A DNA stretch of 64,000 nt from JAWXUK01 sp044432725 (GCA_044432725.1 JAWXUL010000007.1:1-64000); one strand, 5' to 3'; counted from the first letter of the stretch, positions 26,683 to 35,729 are shown. Program-made: numbers and translations. The notes: generated from the sequence alone by a model not told the origin.

Positions 26683-28065
26683 TTATAAATTATTTTCTTT
26701 CTTAATCTTTCGCACCACAAAGAAAGTTACAATAATGGCGATGATACCAGTGGCACCGTTTGAAATCATCATGACAATGCCGATACTTTCGCTGCCCATG
26801 TTCAAGACCTGTTGCATATACCACAAGACTGGCACACGGAACACTAAGACTCGGGAAAAGTTAATCAGCAAGGTCAATTTGGTGTAGCCGTGGCCATAAA
26901 GCAAAGCCATGACAGCAGAGTTAATGGCAAGAGGAATGAGGGCATTCACCTCGTAAAAATAAGTGAGGCAAATCAGAGCATTAAATTCAGGGTCACCACT
27001 GTCAAACCAAGAGGAAATCACGGGTAAAAAGTGCATGGACGTCATATAACCCACAACGCCAGCACATAGGTTCATAGTAAGTAGGGTATAAAAGATCTTC
27101 AAGGCACGTTTCTCGTTGCCAGCACCTCTATTTTGGCTGACCATGGCGATGCCTGCTTCTTGAAAGCCATTGATCGGCGCCATGGTCATACTGGAAATGT
27201 TATTGGAAACGCCCAAAGCACCCACCATCAAGTTGCCATAAACTCCACACATCCCATTGATTGCCACTTTTCCCAACTGGAAGGCTACCTTCTCTCCCAC
27301 CACAGGAACAGAAGTTTTCAGCATAGGCTTGGCTGCTTGGGATTCATATTTCATCTCTTTAAAATTCACGGCAAAGACGCCATTTCTATCTTTCAAACAA
27401 AGCTGATAGATAAATCCACCGAAAAAGACCACAGAGTTACTGCAAATCGTAGCGACAGCCATCATTTCGATGCCATATCCCATGATTAAGACAAAGACTG
27501 TATTCAGCCCCATCTTCACCACCATAGATCCCACATTCAGTGCCAAAATCCGTGTGGAATTTCCACGAGAACGCTCAATGGCGATGTATGCTGTGTTAAA
27601 GAGCACCAACACATTATCAAGGAGATGAAGGGCGAAATAGATGGTGCCAGAATTGATAAATTCCTCAGGGGTTCCTGTTAGTTTTAAAAATTGAGAGGTA
27701 AAGGGTATCATACATAAAACAACGGCTGATAATAGCCCAGCAAAGGCAAAGAGCAGTTGCACCCGTTTATGTACCAAAGCATAATCCCCAGAACCATAGG
27801 CTTCGCTGATTTTGATGGAACAACCTATGGCAAAACCTCCTCCCAATGCCGTGAACATGAGATTTAACTGGGATAAATAAGACACCACAGAGACAGACAT
27901 GGGACTGATGGTAGAAGCAAGGAGGGTGTCATATAGCTTGAAAAAAAGATTCAAGCCATTGAAAAGGGCAAGGGGTGCTCCCAAGACCAAAAGAGTTTGC
28001 CATATGCTTCCGTTTAAAATCAGTTCCCTCTTTTTTGCGTCTTTTGCAGATAATTCTTTTGGCAT
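26683..28065 (-). CDS. MATE family efflux transporter
   Basis: 460 residues, about 12 membrane segments in two related halves. The N-half signature LGAPLALFNGLNLFFKLYDTLLASTI and GSGDYALVHKR are typical; the second half has APINGFQEAGIAMVSQNRGAGNEKRA. MATE proteins export cationic drugs or metabolites using a Na+ or H+ gradient. ATG follows ATAGGAGAAGATC. Single gene with its own promoter. The 161-bp repeat element lies just beyond its stop. Confidence 0.93.
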   Translation of the reverse strand: MPKELSAKDAKKRELILNGSIWQTLLVLGAPLALFNGLNLFFKLYDTLLASTISPMSVSVVSYLSQLNLMFTALGGGFAIGCSIKISEAYGSGDYALVHKRVQLLFAFAGLLSAVVLCMIPFTSQFLKLTGTPEEFINSGTIYFALHLLDNVLVLFNTAYIAIERSRGNSTRILALNVGSMVVKMGLNTVFVLIMGYGIEMMAVATICSNSVVFFGGFIYQLCLKDRNGVFAVNFKEMKYESQAAKPMLKTSVPVVGEKVAFQLGKVAINGMCGVYGNLMVGALGVSNNISSMTMAPINGFQEAGIAMVSQNRGAGNEKRALKIFYTLLTMNLCAGVVGYMTSMHFLPVISSWFDSGDPEFNALICLTYFYEVNALIPLAINSAVMALLYGHGYTKLTLLINFSRVLVFRVPVLWYMQQVLNMGSESIGIVMMISNGATGIIAIIVTFFVVRKIKKENNL

Positions 28066-28108
28066 GATCTTCTCCTATCAAGTATTCAAATTTATTTTAT
28101 CTTGTTTC

Positions 28109-28137
28109 AGTATAACACATTTTTCCACATTAGTCCA
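28109..28137 (-). promoter_or_regulatory. Candidate promoter of the MATE gene
   Basis: On the minus strand: TGGACT (28137-28132), 17 bp, TATACT (28114-28109), 44 bp before the start. Confidence 0.45.
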
Positions 28138-28270
28138 TCTATTTGTAAAATTTATGTTAACTTTTGACAAAGTTTCTTTTTATTGATACCTATTGACTTT
28201 TGATGCCGTCTGTGATAAGCTGAAATTGTGAGGAGTGATTCTCAAAAAAAGTATGAATAGGGGATAAAAT

Positions 28271-28393
28271 ATGAACAAAGATTGCCCATGCACCTATCAA
28301 GGGTGCCCACGTCACGGAGATTGCAAGGCTTGCACAGCAAACCACGGAGTAGGGAACACTTCTTGTGCAAAAAAAGAAAAGAAAGAACAATAG
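28271..28393 (+). CDS. Small cysteine-rich protein (DUF6485-like)
   Basis: A 40-residue frame, MNKDCPCTYQGCPRHGDCKACTANHG... ending in KKEKKEQ in outline. It has six cysteines arranged C-x-C, C, C-x-x-C, C, with a basic tail. The CPCTY..CPRHG.C pattern matches small clostridial DUF6485-type proteins, probably metal-binding. It is preceded by ATAGGGGATAAAAT and followed by two hairpin terminators, which supports a real transcript. Function unknown. Confidence 0.75.
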   Translation: MNKDCPCTYQGCPRHGDCKACTANHGVGNTSCAKKEKKEQ

Positions 28394-28431
28394 GGAATCG
28401 TCACTCTTGGATTTTCCCCTGTTGTGAAGAA

Positions 28432-28482
28432 AGAATCCAGAGAACTCAGTTTCATTGAGTCCTTTGGATTCTTTTTTTTACT
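28432..28482 (+). terminator. Terminator after the small Cys-rich gene
   Basis: Long stem AGAATCCAGAGAACTCA / TGAGTCCTTTGGATTCT followed by T8. Confidence 0.85.
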
Positions 28483-28514
28483 CAAAGAGTTGAATGATTC
28501 TTCCCTAGATGGCT

Positions 28515-28553
28515 AAAAAAGTTTTGAATCCATAAAGGACTCAAAACTTTTTT
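28515..28553. terminator. Hairpin terminator at the end of the rnf operon
   Basis: Stem AAAAAAGTTTTGAATCC / GGACTCAAAACTTTTTT with a 5-base loop. The symmetric A/T ends allow use from either side. It lies ~50 bp after the rnfB stop. Confidence 0.8.
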
Positions 28554-28601
28554 AGAAGAATAAGAGATCTTATTTCTCTGAAAGAGAAAGGTCTCCCTTA
28601 T

Positions 28602-29405
28602 TTATTTTGCCCCAGGCACACCAATAATGGACTTTGGACATTCGGGAATACAAAGCTGACAGCCCACGCATTTTTCTTGGTCAATGACAGCCAAGAAACC
28701 GTCCATGGTAATTGCCTCTTTCGGACATTTTTTCAAACATTTTTGACAACCAATACAACCCACAGAGCAAGCTTTCATGGTGTCGCCACCCTTGTCCTTG
28801 TTTTGACACAGGACAACAGGTTTTCTTTTGTGATCAGGCACAATGGAGATGATTTTGTTGGGACAAACTTTGGCACAGGCATTACAGCCCACACATTTGT
28901 CTCTGTCCACTTTGGCGATACCATCCACAATGGATAAAGCACCAAAGCCACAAACTGCCACACAATCTCCATAACCCAAACAGTTATAGGAGCAGTTACC
29001 ATCACCACCATAAAGACCTTTGACAGCAAGACAGGTGGCAAGAGCACCTTGGAACTCGTAACGTTTTTGGGTCTTTTCACAAGTACCAGAACAGCCAATC
29101 ACGGCTTTGACTACGGCAGCTTCGCTTGCCTCTGCACCCATGATCTCTGCAATGGCTGCGATACAACCATTACCACCAGGGATACATTTGTTGATGTCGT
29201 TTCCATCTTCTACGATGGTTTTTGCATAGTCAGCACAACCAGCACATCCACAAGCACCACAGTTAGCGCCTGGGAGAGCCTCGTTGATTTTCTCTACACG
29301 TTCATCTACAGGGACGTGCATAAAGATGGAAGCGGCGACTAAGACGATGGCGCCCACGATACCGATGGCAGTCACCACGAGAATGGCGAGTAAAATTGGA
29401 TCCAT
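28602..29405 (-). CDS. rnfB: Rnf complex subunit B (iron-sulfur electron input)
   Basis: 267 residues. N-terminal membrane anchor (ILLAILVVTAIGIVGAIVLVA in part), then the four-Cys cluster site GANCGACGCAGCADYAKTI, then ferredoxin-like clusters including CVGCNACAKVCPNKI, CIGCQKCLKKCPKEAI and CVGCQLCIPECPKSII. RnfB is thought to accept electrons from reduced ferredoxin. It is the last gene of the operon, 18 bp after rnfA. Confidence 0.95.
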   Translation of the reverse strand: MDPILLAILVVTAIGIVGAIVLVAASIFMHVPVDERVEKINEALPGANCGACGCAGCADYAKTIVEDGNDINKCIPGGNGCIAAIAEIMGAEASEAAVVKAVIGCSGTCEKTQKRYEFQGALATCLAVKGLYGGDGNCSYNCLGYGDCVAVCGFGALSIVDGIAKVDRDKCVGCNACAKVCPNKIISIVPDHKRKPVVLCQNKDKGGDTMKACSVGCIGCQKCLKKCPKEAITMDGFLAVIDQEKCVGCQLCIPECPKSIIGVPGAK

Positions 29406-29423
29406 ACTTTTCTTCCCCCCTTC

Positions 29424-30035
29424 TTAACCGGCGATGCCAAAGATGGCATCAACCATGCCACCAAAGCCCATAAAGGACATAGCGACCATACTAGCAGCAA
29501 CAAGAGTCAAAGGAAGCCCTTGGAAACAAGCAGGAGGATTGGCAGCATCCACTTTGCGACGAACGCCACAAAAGAGAACCATAGCCACTAAGAAGCCGAT
29601 CCCAGCGCCCAAAGCACTGACAATACTCATTTCAAAGCTGTAGCCATTGTCTACGTTCAAAATGGTCACACCAAGGATGGCACAGTTTGTAGTAATCAAA
29701 GGAAGGAAAACCCCCAAGGATTTATACAAAGCAGGGATGTACTTTTTCAAGATAATTTCCACCAGTTGCACCAAAGTAGCGATAACCACGATGAAAACGA
29801 TGGTTTGTAGATAACCTAAATCCCAAGCACCAGAAGCAGGGGTCAGGACAAAGGTTTGAATGGGCCATGTAACGGCTGTTGCCATCACCATAACAAAGGT
29901 AACAGCCATACTCATACCCACAGAGGAATCGAACTTTTTGGAAACGCCCAAGAAAGGACAAATCCCCAAAAATTTAGCTAAAACATAGTTGTCCACCAAG
30001 ATCATGGTGAAGAAAACTGCTGCAAATTCTTTCAT
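29424..30035 (-). CDS. rnfA: Rnf complex subunit A (integral membrane)
   Basis: 203 residues, six membrane segments. The N-terminus FTMILVDNYVLAKFLGICPFLGVSKK and LPLITTNCAILGV are typical of RnfA/NqrE; the conserved membrane Cys residues help bind an intramembrane 2Fe-2S centre with RnfE. Its start overlaps the rnfE stop by one base, so translation should be coupled. Confidence 0.95.
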   Translation of the reverse strand: MKEFAAVFFTMILVDNYVLAKFLGICPFLGVSKKFDSSVGMSMAVTFVMVMATAVTWPIQTFVLTPASGAWDLGYLQTIVFIVVIATLVQLVEIILKKYIPALYKSLGVFLPLITTNCAILGVTILNVDNGYSFEMSIVSALGAGIGFLVAMVLFCGVRRKVDAANPPACFQGLPLTLVAASMVAMSFMGFGGMVDAIFGIAG

Positions 30036-30664
30036 TAGTCTTCTCCTCCTTCTGTTGCGACTTCATTATTTTTCTTTGGCGCAGTCAAAGCAGCAGCAGC
30101 TGCCATCAATAATCCAAAGACAAAAAATCCACCAGGAGCAGAAGTCATAATGGTAAAGGGTTGGATGCTCTCTGGGAGAACTTGCATGCCAAAGAGAGTG
30201 CCTGCCCCTGTGACTTCACGGATAATGCCCATCAAAGTCAAAGTCAGGGTAAAGCCAATCCCCATGCCGATTCCATCTAAAGCAGATTGGAACACAGTGT
30301 TTTTAGAAGCAAACATTTCTGCACGTCCTAAAATCACACAGTTCACCACGATAAGAGGAAGGAACACCCCTAAACTTTTATCCAAAGCAGGTTGATAAGC
30401 TTTTACCAGCATTTGAACGATGGTCACGAAACCAGCGATGATGGTGATATAAGCAGGGATACGTACTTGCCCAGGAATGATTTTCCGTAGGGAGGAGATA
30501 ACGATATTGGAACAGATCAGCACGAAAGTAGCCGCAGCACCCATGCCAAGACCGTTCATGGCAGAGGAGGTGACAGCCAGAGCAGGACAACAACCTAATA
30601 CCAGTTTTAACACTGGGTTTTCTTTGACAAAACCATTTGTCAAAATTTCCATATTACGATTCAT
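30035..30664 (-). CDS. rnfE: Rnf complex subunit E (integral membrane)
   Basis: 209 residues, about six membrane segments, homologous to RnfA and NqrD. Signature segments are GFVKENPVLKLVLGCCPALAVTSS and LPLIVVNCVILGRAEMFASKN. Together with RnfA it forms the membrane core that carries electrons across. The C-terminal tail is charged (KKNNEVATEGGED). It lies 18 bp after rnfG. Confidence 0.95.
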   Translation of the reverse strand: MNRNMEILTNGFVKENPVLKLVLGCCPALAVTSSAMNGLGMGAAATFVLICSNIVISSLRKIIPGQVRIPAYITIIAGFVTIVQMLVKAYQPALDKSLGVFLPLIVVNCVILGRAEMFASKNTVFQSALDGIGMGIGFTLTLTLMGIIREVTGAGTLFGMQVLPESIQPFTIMTSAPGGFFVFGLLMAAAAALTAPKKNNEVATEGGED

Positions 30665-30682
30665 TGATTCGCTTCCCCTTTC

Positions 30683-31204
30683 TTAAGATAATGTTTGAAA
30701 GCCGTCGATGGCATAGTTTACGCCATTGTTCACAGCTTTACTTGAAATCGTAGCACCAGAGACTTTGTCAACTTCGACATCAAGGGTGATATGATTCTCG
30801 GTACTCAGTCCAGAATATTGACCCCAAAAGGATTCTACTTCCACTTTGTCGCCGATTCCTTTGGTTTCAGCATGGTCTTGGACTTTCACTCGGACAATGT
30901 TACCATCGCCATCAAAAGCAACCATTGTGACAAAAGTACCACCATAACCTTTGGATACAGCAGTCAGGATGGCAGAACCATCATCTGATTGATAAGCAGC
31001 AGTGATGTTTGGCGCTGTACAATCCACTTGGCTAAAGCTGACACCAGGCATCAGCTCTTCCCGTGCTTCAGCTGCTGCAATTTCAGCAAGCTCTGCAATT
31101 CTTGGGGCTGTGGCTTTGTTTGTCAAGGCAAGTGCTGCTGTCACTACGATACAGATACAGGCAAGCACCACAATGGGTTTAAAAATTTTGTTCCAACTAT
31201 CCAT
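30683..31204 (-). CDS. rnfG: Rnf complex subunit G (covalent FMN)
   Basis: 173 residues with one N-terminal membrane helix and an extracytoplasmic FMN-binding domain. The flavinylation motif is SGATISS, whose Thr bears FMN in the family. Its start overlaps the end of rnfD by eight bases. The flavin transferase (ApbE) needed for attachment is not in this window. Confidence 0.95.
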   Translation of the reverse strand: MDSWNKIFKPIVVLACICIVVTAALALTNKATAPRIAELAEIAAAEAREELMPGVSFSQVDCTAPNITAAYQSDDGSAILTAVSKGYGGTFVTMVAFDGDGNIVRVKVQDHAETKGIGDKVEVESFWGQYSGLSTENHITLDVEVDKVSGATISSKAVNNGVNYAIDGFQTLS

Positions 31205-32153
31205 CTGCTTTTGCCTCCTTTTCTTTTTTCACTTTGGGAATACCTAATTTTTGTTGACGTGTCAATGGGTCAATATAAGGTACCACAAGGTTCATCAGCA
31301 AAATAGCAAAGCTGACACCTTCTGCCATAGAACCATAGAAACGAATGAGACAAGTGATAATCCCTAAGCCAATGCCAAAAATCAATTTTCCTTTGTCAGT
31401 GGTAGGAGAGGTGACATAGTCAGTTGCCATGAAGAAGGCACCTAGCATCAAACCACCAGAAAGGAGTTGATAGATAGGGTCTTGACCACAAATCAGACTC
31501 ATCACCACCACAGTAGCCAAGTAAGCCACAGGAATCATAGGACGAATGATTTTCGCAATGATGAGATAAATCCCACCAATTAAAAGAGCCAATGCAGAAG
31601 TTTCCCCTAATACCCCACTGTGATTGCCCAAAAACAGTGTCATGTAATCAGCACTGCCTGTAGCAAGAGGAGTCGCCGCAGAAATAGCATCTGTGGCTAA
31701 GGTTTCTCCAGACACAGCTGGATAGGTAGTCATTGCAGAGGTGAAACCCAATGCAAGAGAAATACGTCCCACAATGGCTGGATTTGCAAAGTTGAATCCA
31801 ATACCACCGAAAAGCATTTTAACCATTAAAATCGCAACAGCCGCACCAACCACAGCCATCCATGGTGGCAAAGAGGCAGGCATGTTAAAAGCAAGGAGGA
31901 GACCTGTGACAACAGCAGAGAAATCTCCCACAGAGTTTTCCATTTTCATTGCCTTGCACCAGAGGAATTCAAATCCCACGCAAGCCAAAACTGTGACCAC
32001 AACTAAAACCAAAGCGTCCACACCAAAGAAAATGATGGAAGCGATGAGAGCAGGGACAAGGGCAAGCGCCACACGAGCCATGATATTTGCTGTGGTGTCA
32101 GGGGTAGAAACGTGTGGGGCAGCTGTGACAATCAATTTATTTTTTTGTTCCAT
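31197..32153 (-). CDS. rnfD: Rnf complex subunit D (membrane, covalent FMN)
   Basis: 318 residues, a multi-pass membrane protein. The FMN-attachment segment is SAATPLATG, corresponding to the S-x-A-T motif of RnfD/NqrB. FNFANPAIVGRISLALGF and FFMATDYVTSPTTDKGKLIFG are conserved segments of the family. It follows rnfC by 4 bp. It is thought to form part of the ion path. Confidence 0.95.
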   Translation of the reverse strand: MEQKNKLIVTAAPHVSTPDTTANIMARVALALVPALIASIIFFGVDALVLVVVTVLACVGFEFLWCKAMKMENSVGDFSAVVTGLLLAFNMPASLPPWMAVVGAAVAILMVKMLFGGIGFNFANPAIVGRISLALGFTSAMTTYPAVSGETLATDAISAATPLATGSADYMTLFLGNHSGVLGETSALALLIGGIYLIIAKIIRPMIPVAYLATVVVMSLICGQDPIYQLLSGGLMLGAFFMATDYVTSPTTDKGKLIFGIGLGIITCLIRFYGSMAEGVSFAILLMNLVVPYIDPLTRQQKLGIPKVKKEKEAKADG

Positions 32154-32157
32154 TGTT

Positions 32158-33483
32158 CTAACCTCCTTCTTTCATCATGATTTTTGCCAAAGCAATGGAG
32201 GGGCAAAGAGGACGTTTGGCAGGGCAGACAAAGGAGCAAGTACCACAGGACATACACAAGTCAGTGGTCAGCTCTTTTAGTAAATCCACATCGTGGGCGT
32301 TATAGCCTTCCACGATTTCCTTTGCAGATAGACCCAAAGGACAAGCGTTGGTACATTTGCCACAGTGGATACAGTTGGTCTTTTTCTTTGGCATTGCCAT
32401 TTCTCTTGAAAAAGCAAGGATGGCATTGTTGTTTTTCAAAACAGGTTGGCTGAGATCAGCCACGCACATCCCCATCATAGGACCACCATAAAGCACTTTG
32501 CCCACTTCTGCTGTGAAACCACCACAGAATTCGAAAAGCTCTTCCAATGGGGTACCAATAATGACTTCCACATTTTGTGGATTTTTCACAATATCGCCAT
32601 CCACTGTCAGGCGTTTTGTGGTCAAAGGCATACCAGTTTCTAAGTATTTAGAAATAAAAGCAATGGTGGTAACGTTCATTACCATCACCCCAACGTCAGA
32701 AGGCAAGCCAGGGAAAGGCACTTCTCTGCCTGTACACATTTCCACAAGGACTTTTTCAGCCCCTTGAGGATAACGACAGGGGAGCTTTTTGACTATGATT
32801 TTGGTGTTGTCTCCACTTTTGGCAAGTTCAGAGACAGCAAGCTCCATACGTTTGATTGCTTCTGGTTTGTTTTCTTCGATGCCGATGTAACATTCTGTCA
32901 TCATCAAATGTTTCATAATGGTTTGAATCCCATTGATGACATGGTTTGCATCTTCGATGAAACAACGGTTATCAGAAGTAATGTAAGGTTCACATTCTGC
33001 ACCATTGACACAAAGTGTGTTCACTTCTGCTAAGTTTTGTGGGCAAAGTTTCACGGTACTGGGGAAACCTGCGCCTCCTAGTCCCACCAAACCACTGGAA
33101 CGTACCGCATCTGTGAATGATTTCATGTCGGTGATCTCTGGTGGAGCAATGGCGGGGTCAACGGTTTGCTCTCCGTCGGGGATAATCACTACGGCTTGTT
33201 GTTTGGCACCGTTGCCTCCGACGATGGTGGTGATACTGTCAACAGTACCAGAAACACCACTGTGAATGTCCATAGAGACAAAGCCTCCTGCGTCACCCAC
33301 TACAGAGCCAACATGGACCTTGTCGCCCTTTTTCACTGCTGGGGTAGCAGGGGCTCCGATATGCTGATTCATGGAAAGAACAATCTTGCTAGGCAGGGGC
33401 ATTTTGACTGTTTCCAGCTTGGATGTTCTTTTTTCATGGGGCACATCGGCACCTAAGGACGAGCGCTTCAGAAATTTTAACAT
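32158..33483 (-). CDS. rnfC: Rnf complex subunit C (NADH/FMN and iron-sulfur)
   Basis: 441 residues. First gene of the operon; this subunit passes electrons to NAD+. The nucleotide/FMN region has GLVGLGGAGFPSTVK and NGAECEPYITSDNR; two 4Fe-4S sites near the C-terminus are CIHCGKCTNACPLG and CMSCGTCSFVCPAKRP. The complex couples ferredoxin oxidation to NAD+ reduction and pumps Na+ or H+. The start is ATG in MLKFLKRSSLGA. A promoter lies ~110 bp upstream. Confidence 0.96.
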   Translation of the reverse strand: MLKFLKRSSLGADVPHEKRTSKLETVKMPLPSKIVLSMNQHIGAPATPAVKKGDKVHVGSVVGDAGGFVSMDIHSGVSGTVDSITTIVGGNGAKQQAVVIIPDGEQTVDPAIAPPEITDMKSFTDAVRSSGLVGLGGAGFPSTVKLCPQNLAEVNTLCVNGAECEPYITSDNRCFIEDANHVINGIQTIMKHLMMTECYIGIEENKPEAIKRMELAVSELAKSGDNTKIIVKKLPCRYPQGAEKVLVEMCTGREVPFPGLPSDVGVMVMNVTTIAFISKYLETGMPLTTKRLTVDGDIVKNPQNVEVIIGTPLEELFEFCGGFTAEVGKVLYGGPMMGMCVADLSQPVLKNNNAILAFSREMAMPKKKTNCIHCGKCTNACPLGLSAKEIVEGYNAHDVDLLKELTTDLCMSCGTCSFVCPAKRPLCPSIALAKIMMKEGG

Positions 33484-33592
33484 TGTTTTCCCTCTTTTCC
33501 TCTCATCTTCTTAGTTTGAAGTGGTCTTCTTTGCTTTTCTGGACTGTACGTGTTCAGAATGGCAAAAGGAGACTTCTTCAGTCGCACTATAC

Positions 33593-33621
33593 ATTATACT
33601 CCTTTTTTCCTGATTTTGCAA
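33593..33621 (-). promoter_or_regulatory. Promoter of the rnf operon
   Basis: Minus strand: TTGCAA (33621-33616), 17 bp, TATAAT (33598-33593), leaving a leader of ~100 nt. Confidence 0.65.
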
Positions 33622-33660
33622 GATAAAAAGAGGAAAAAAAGTGGAAAAATTTAAAAAATA

Positions 33661-33858
33661 GTTAGCCTTGGGTAACAAAATGAGGAAAGTTTCAGAATAT
33701 GTGATGGATACAGCACATTTTTTCCTCTTCTTAACCACAGGCTTGGTTTTACTTTTTCAGAAAGGGGCGTGCTGTTTCAGAAAAAGGATGGTTCTTTTCT
33801 TTGGGGACAGCAAGGGAAAATATGTGAAATTTTTGTCAAAAGAATACACAAGGCTAAC
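33661..33858. repeat. 198-bp segment with inverted ends upstream of rnf
   Basis: Left end GTTAGCCTTGGGTAAC and right end CAAGGCTAAC form a perfect 10-bp inverted repeat. Further inward, TTTCAGAATATGTG (33690-33703) on the left and the complement of TATGTGAAATTTTTG on the right are also alike, so the ends match imperfectly over about 40 bp. There is no coding capacity. A third copy of the end block lies before nifJ at 38847-38892. It could be a short MITE or a paired regulatory site. Confidence 0.55.
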
Positions 33859-33865
33859 AAAAGGA

Positions 33866-33905
33866 TAAAACTCCCTTTTGTACGAAACAAAAGGGAGTTT
33901 TTATT
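33866..33905. terminator. Terminator of the rpsB-tsf operon
   Basis: Stem AAAACTCCCTTTTGT / ACAAAAGGGAGTTTT, loop of 4-5 bases, T-rich on both strands. Confidence 0.85.
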
Positions 33906-34832
33906 TTACAGGAAGCTTGCAACTTCAGCAGCGAAGTCACTTTCTTCTTTTTCAATCCCTTCTCCTGTTGCAAAACGAACAAAAGAATTGATTTTAATGG
34001 TACCACCTGCAGCTTTACCCACTGCAGCCACGTGGCTAGCCACTGTTGTATTTTTTTCAGTTGCCTTGACATAAGGTTGTGCTGTCAGGCAGATATCTTT
34101 CAGATATTTGTTGAAACGACCGGTGAGCATTTTGTTCAGAATATCTTCTGTTTTGCCTTCGTTTCCTTTTTCTTCTTTCATCACAGCCAAAAGAATTTTC
34201 TTTTCTTTTTCTGCTGTTTCTGCATCCACTTCAGACTCGTCCAAATAGGTTGGGTTCATAGCTGCAATTTGCATTGCAAGGTCTTTGCCCAATTCATTGA
34301 CAGAAGTCATGTCGGAAATACCTTCCACAGCCATATTGATCAAAACAGCGATTTTACCACCCATGTGGACATATCCCACAGATACACCATCGGTGTAACG
34401 AGAGAAACGACGGATGTTGATGTTTTCACCAATGGAAAGAACTTTATCTGCAAGGACATCGTTGACAGTTCTGTCTGTCCCAGGATAAGTGGCTTGTTGC
34501 AATGCTTCCACATCACTTGGGTTGGCAGTTGCCACCACGGTTGCCACATCTTTCACAAAGCCTTGGAACACTTCGTTTTTAGAAACGAAGTCTGTTTGAG
34601 AGTTCACTTCTAAAATGACGCCTACGCCGTCTTCTGTTGCCATAGCGAAAGAAACACCTTCTGCTGTGACTTTTCCAGCTTTTTTGCTTTGAGCAGCCAA
34701 GCCTTTTTCACGAAGCCAGTCAATGGCTTTTTCTTTATCCCCACCTGCTTCGGTGAGTGCTTTTTTACAATCCATCATGCCTACGCCTGTGGATTCTCTT
34801 AATTCTTTTACGTCTGCTGCTGTAAATGACAT
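33906..34832 (-). CDS. tsf: Translation elongation factor Ts
   Basis: 308 residues. It recycles EF-Tu by GDP release. The N-terminal UBA-like part has VKELRESTGVGMMDCKKAL and the core TDFVSKNEVFQGFVKDVA, both characteristic. The start is set at MSFTAADV because GGAGG lies 8 bases before that ATG; an upstream in-frame ATG at 34847 overlaps this site. A 49-codon ORF separates it from rpsB. Confidence 0.97.
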   Translation of the reverse strand: MSFTAADVKELRESTGVGMMDCKKALTEAGGDKEKAIDWLREKGLAAQSKKAGKVTAEGVSFAMATEDGVGVILEVNSQTDFVSKNEVFQGFVKDVATVVATANPSDVEALQQATYPGTDRTVNDVLADKVLSIGENINIRRFSRYTDGVSVGYVHMGGKIAVLINMAVEGISDMTSVNELGKDLAMQIAAMNPTYLDESEVDAETAEKEKKILLAVMKEEKGNEGKTEDILNKMLTGRFNKYLKDICLTAQPYVKATEKNTTVASHVAAVGKAAGGTIKINSFVRFATGEGIEKEESDFAAEVASFL

Positions 34833-34869
34833 ACTATTTGCCTCCATAAATATGAGTTGTTTTTATGAG

Positions 34870-35019
34870 TTATTTCTTTTTCACGGCATCCACTACTTTT
34901 TTCAAACTAGCGATATCACGTTTTGCTTGATTTTTTCTTGACTTCAGGGTTCGTTCGGCAGAAGCTAAATCCTGAAGATTTGGGGTTTTGCCAGAAGCTA
35001 ATTTGTTGAGTAGACTCAT
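34870..35019 (-). CDS. Hypothetical 49-aa basic protein between rpsB and tsf
   Basis: A 49-codon frame beginning [18 protein letters not shown] and ending [11 protein letters not shown]. Its ATG overlaps the rpsB stop in the four-base ATGA arrangement used for translational coupling, and GAAGGATG supplies a weak ribosome site at the rpsB end. It is Lys/Arg-rich in the second half, predicted helical, with no Cys and no membrane segment. tsf follows after ~37 bp. No family recognised. rpsB and tsf are usually adjacent in bacteria, so an inserted frame is unusual; it could also be a chance reading in a coupling spacer. Confidence 0.6.
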   Translation of the reverse strand: MSLLNKLASGKTPNLQDLASAERTLKSRKNQAKRDIASLKKVVDAVKKK

Positions 35020-35729
35020 CCTTCAACACTTTCAGCTTTGGCGTCTTGACCTTGTCTGCCTTCTTGGATTGCATTTGCCATGACAGAAGCAATCAATTTG
35101 ATGGCACGAATGGCATCATCATTTCCAGGAATGACATAGTCAATTTCGTCAGGATCACAGTTGGTGTCCACGATTGCTACAATAGGAATCCCGAGTTTGC
35201 GGGCTTCGTTGATTGCGTTACGTTCTTTTCTTGGGTCAATGACAAAAAGAGCACCAGGAAGACGCTTCATTTCTGTGACACCACCAAGATATTTTTCTAA
35301 TTTTTCGATATCTTTCATGTGTTTGATTACTTCTTTTTTAGGAAGCATATCAAAAGTACCATTTTCTTGCAATGCTTTCAGTTGAGCCAAACGATCCACA
35401 CGACCACGCATGGTTTTGAAGTTTGTCAACATACCACCCAGCCAACGAGAGTTGACATAGTACATACCCACACGTTCTGCTTCTTCTTTGATCGCTTCTT
35501 GGGCTTGTTTTTTGGTTCCCACGAAAAGAAGTGGAGCACCAGATTCGCCCAAAGTGCGAACGAAAGCGTGAGCTTCTTCTAATTTTTTCACTGTTTTTTG
35601 TAGGTCAATGATATAAATACCGTTTCTTTCGGTATAAATATAAGTTGCCATTTTTGGGTTCCAGCGACGGGTTTGGTGTCCGAAGTGAACACCTGCTTCT
35701 AGTAATTGTTTCATTGATACGACTGCCAT
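35016..35729 (-). CDS. rpsB: 30S ribosomal protein S2
   Basis: 237 residues. Family N-terminus [27 protein letters not shown] (two signatures run together here), [38 protein letters not shown], and the C-terminal [15 protein letters not shown] are intact. The start at 35729 is chosen from the GGAGG 8 bases upstream; the reading frame continues further upstream without a ribosome site. The stop overlaps the 49-aa frame. Confidence 0.97.
   Translation of the reverse strand: MAVVSMKQLLEAGVHFGHQTRRWNPKMATYIYTERNGIYIIDLQKTVKKLEEAHAFVRTLGESGAPLLFVGTKKQAQEAIKEEAERVGMYYVNSRWLGGMLTNFKTMRGRVDRLAQLKALQENGTFDMLPKKEVIKHMKDIEKLEKYLGGVTEMKRLPGALFVIDPRKERNAINEARKLGIPIVAIVDTNCDPDEIDYVIPGNDDAIRAIKLIASVMANAIQEGRQGQDAKAESVEG

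Larger units (their letters stand above)
33484..33905. other. 422-bp region between rnfC and tsf
   Basis: No gene. From left: the rnf leader and promoter (33593-33621), a 198-bp segment bounded by inverted ends (33661-33858), and the tsf terminator (33866-33905). Confidence 0.7.

Noticed and set aside
33661..33676. A Rex redox-repressor operator
   Set aside because: Rex sites have TTGTTA and TAACAA separated by 6 bases; here the half-sites are 8 apart and the left half differs.
34032..34613. A 193-codon plus-strand frame opposite tsf
   Set aside because: It lies fully antisense to a conserved gene and is low in complexity.
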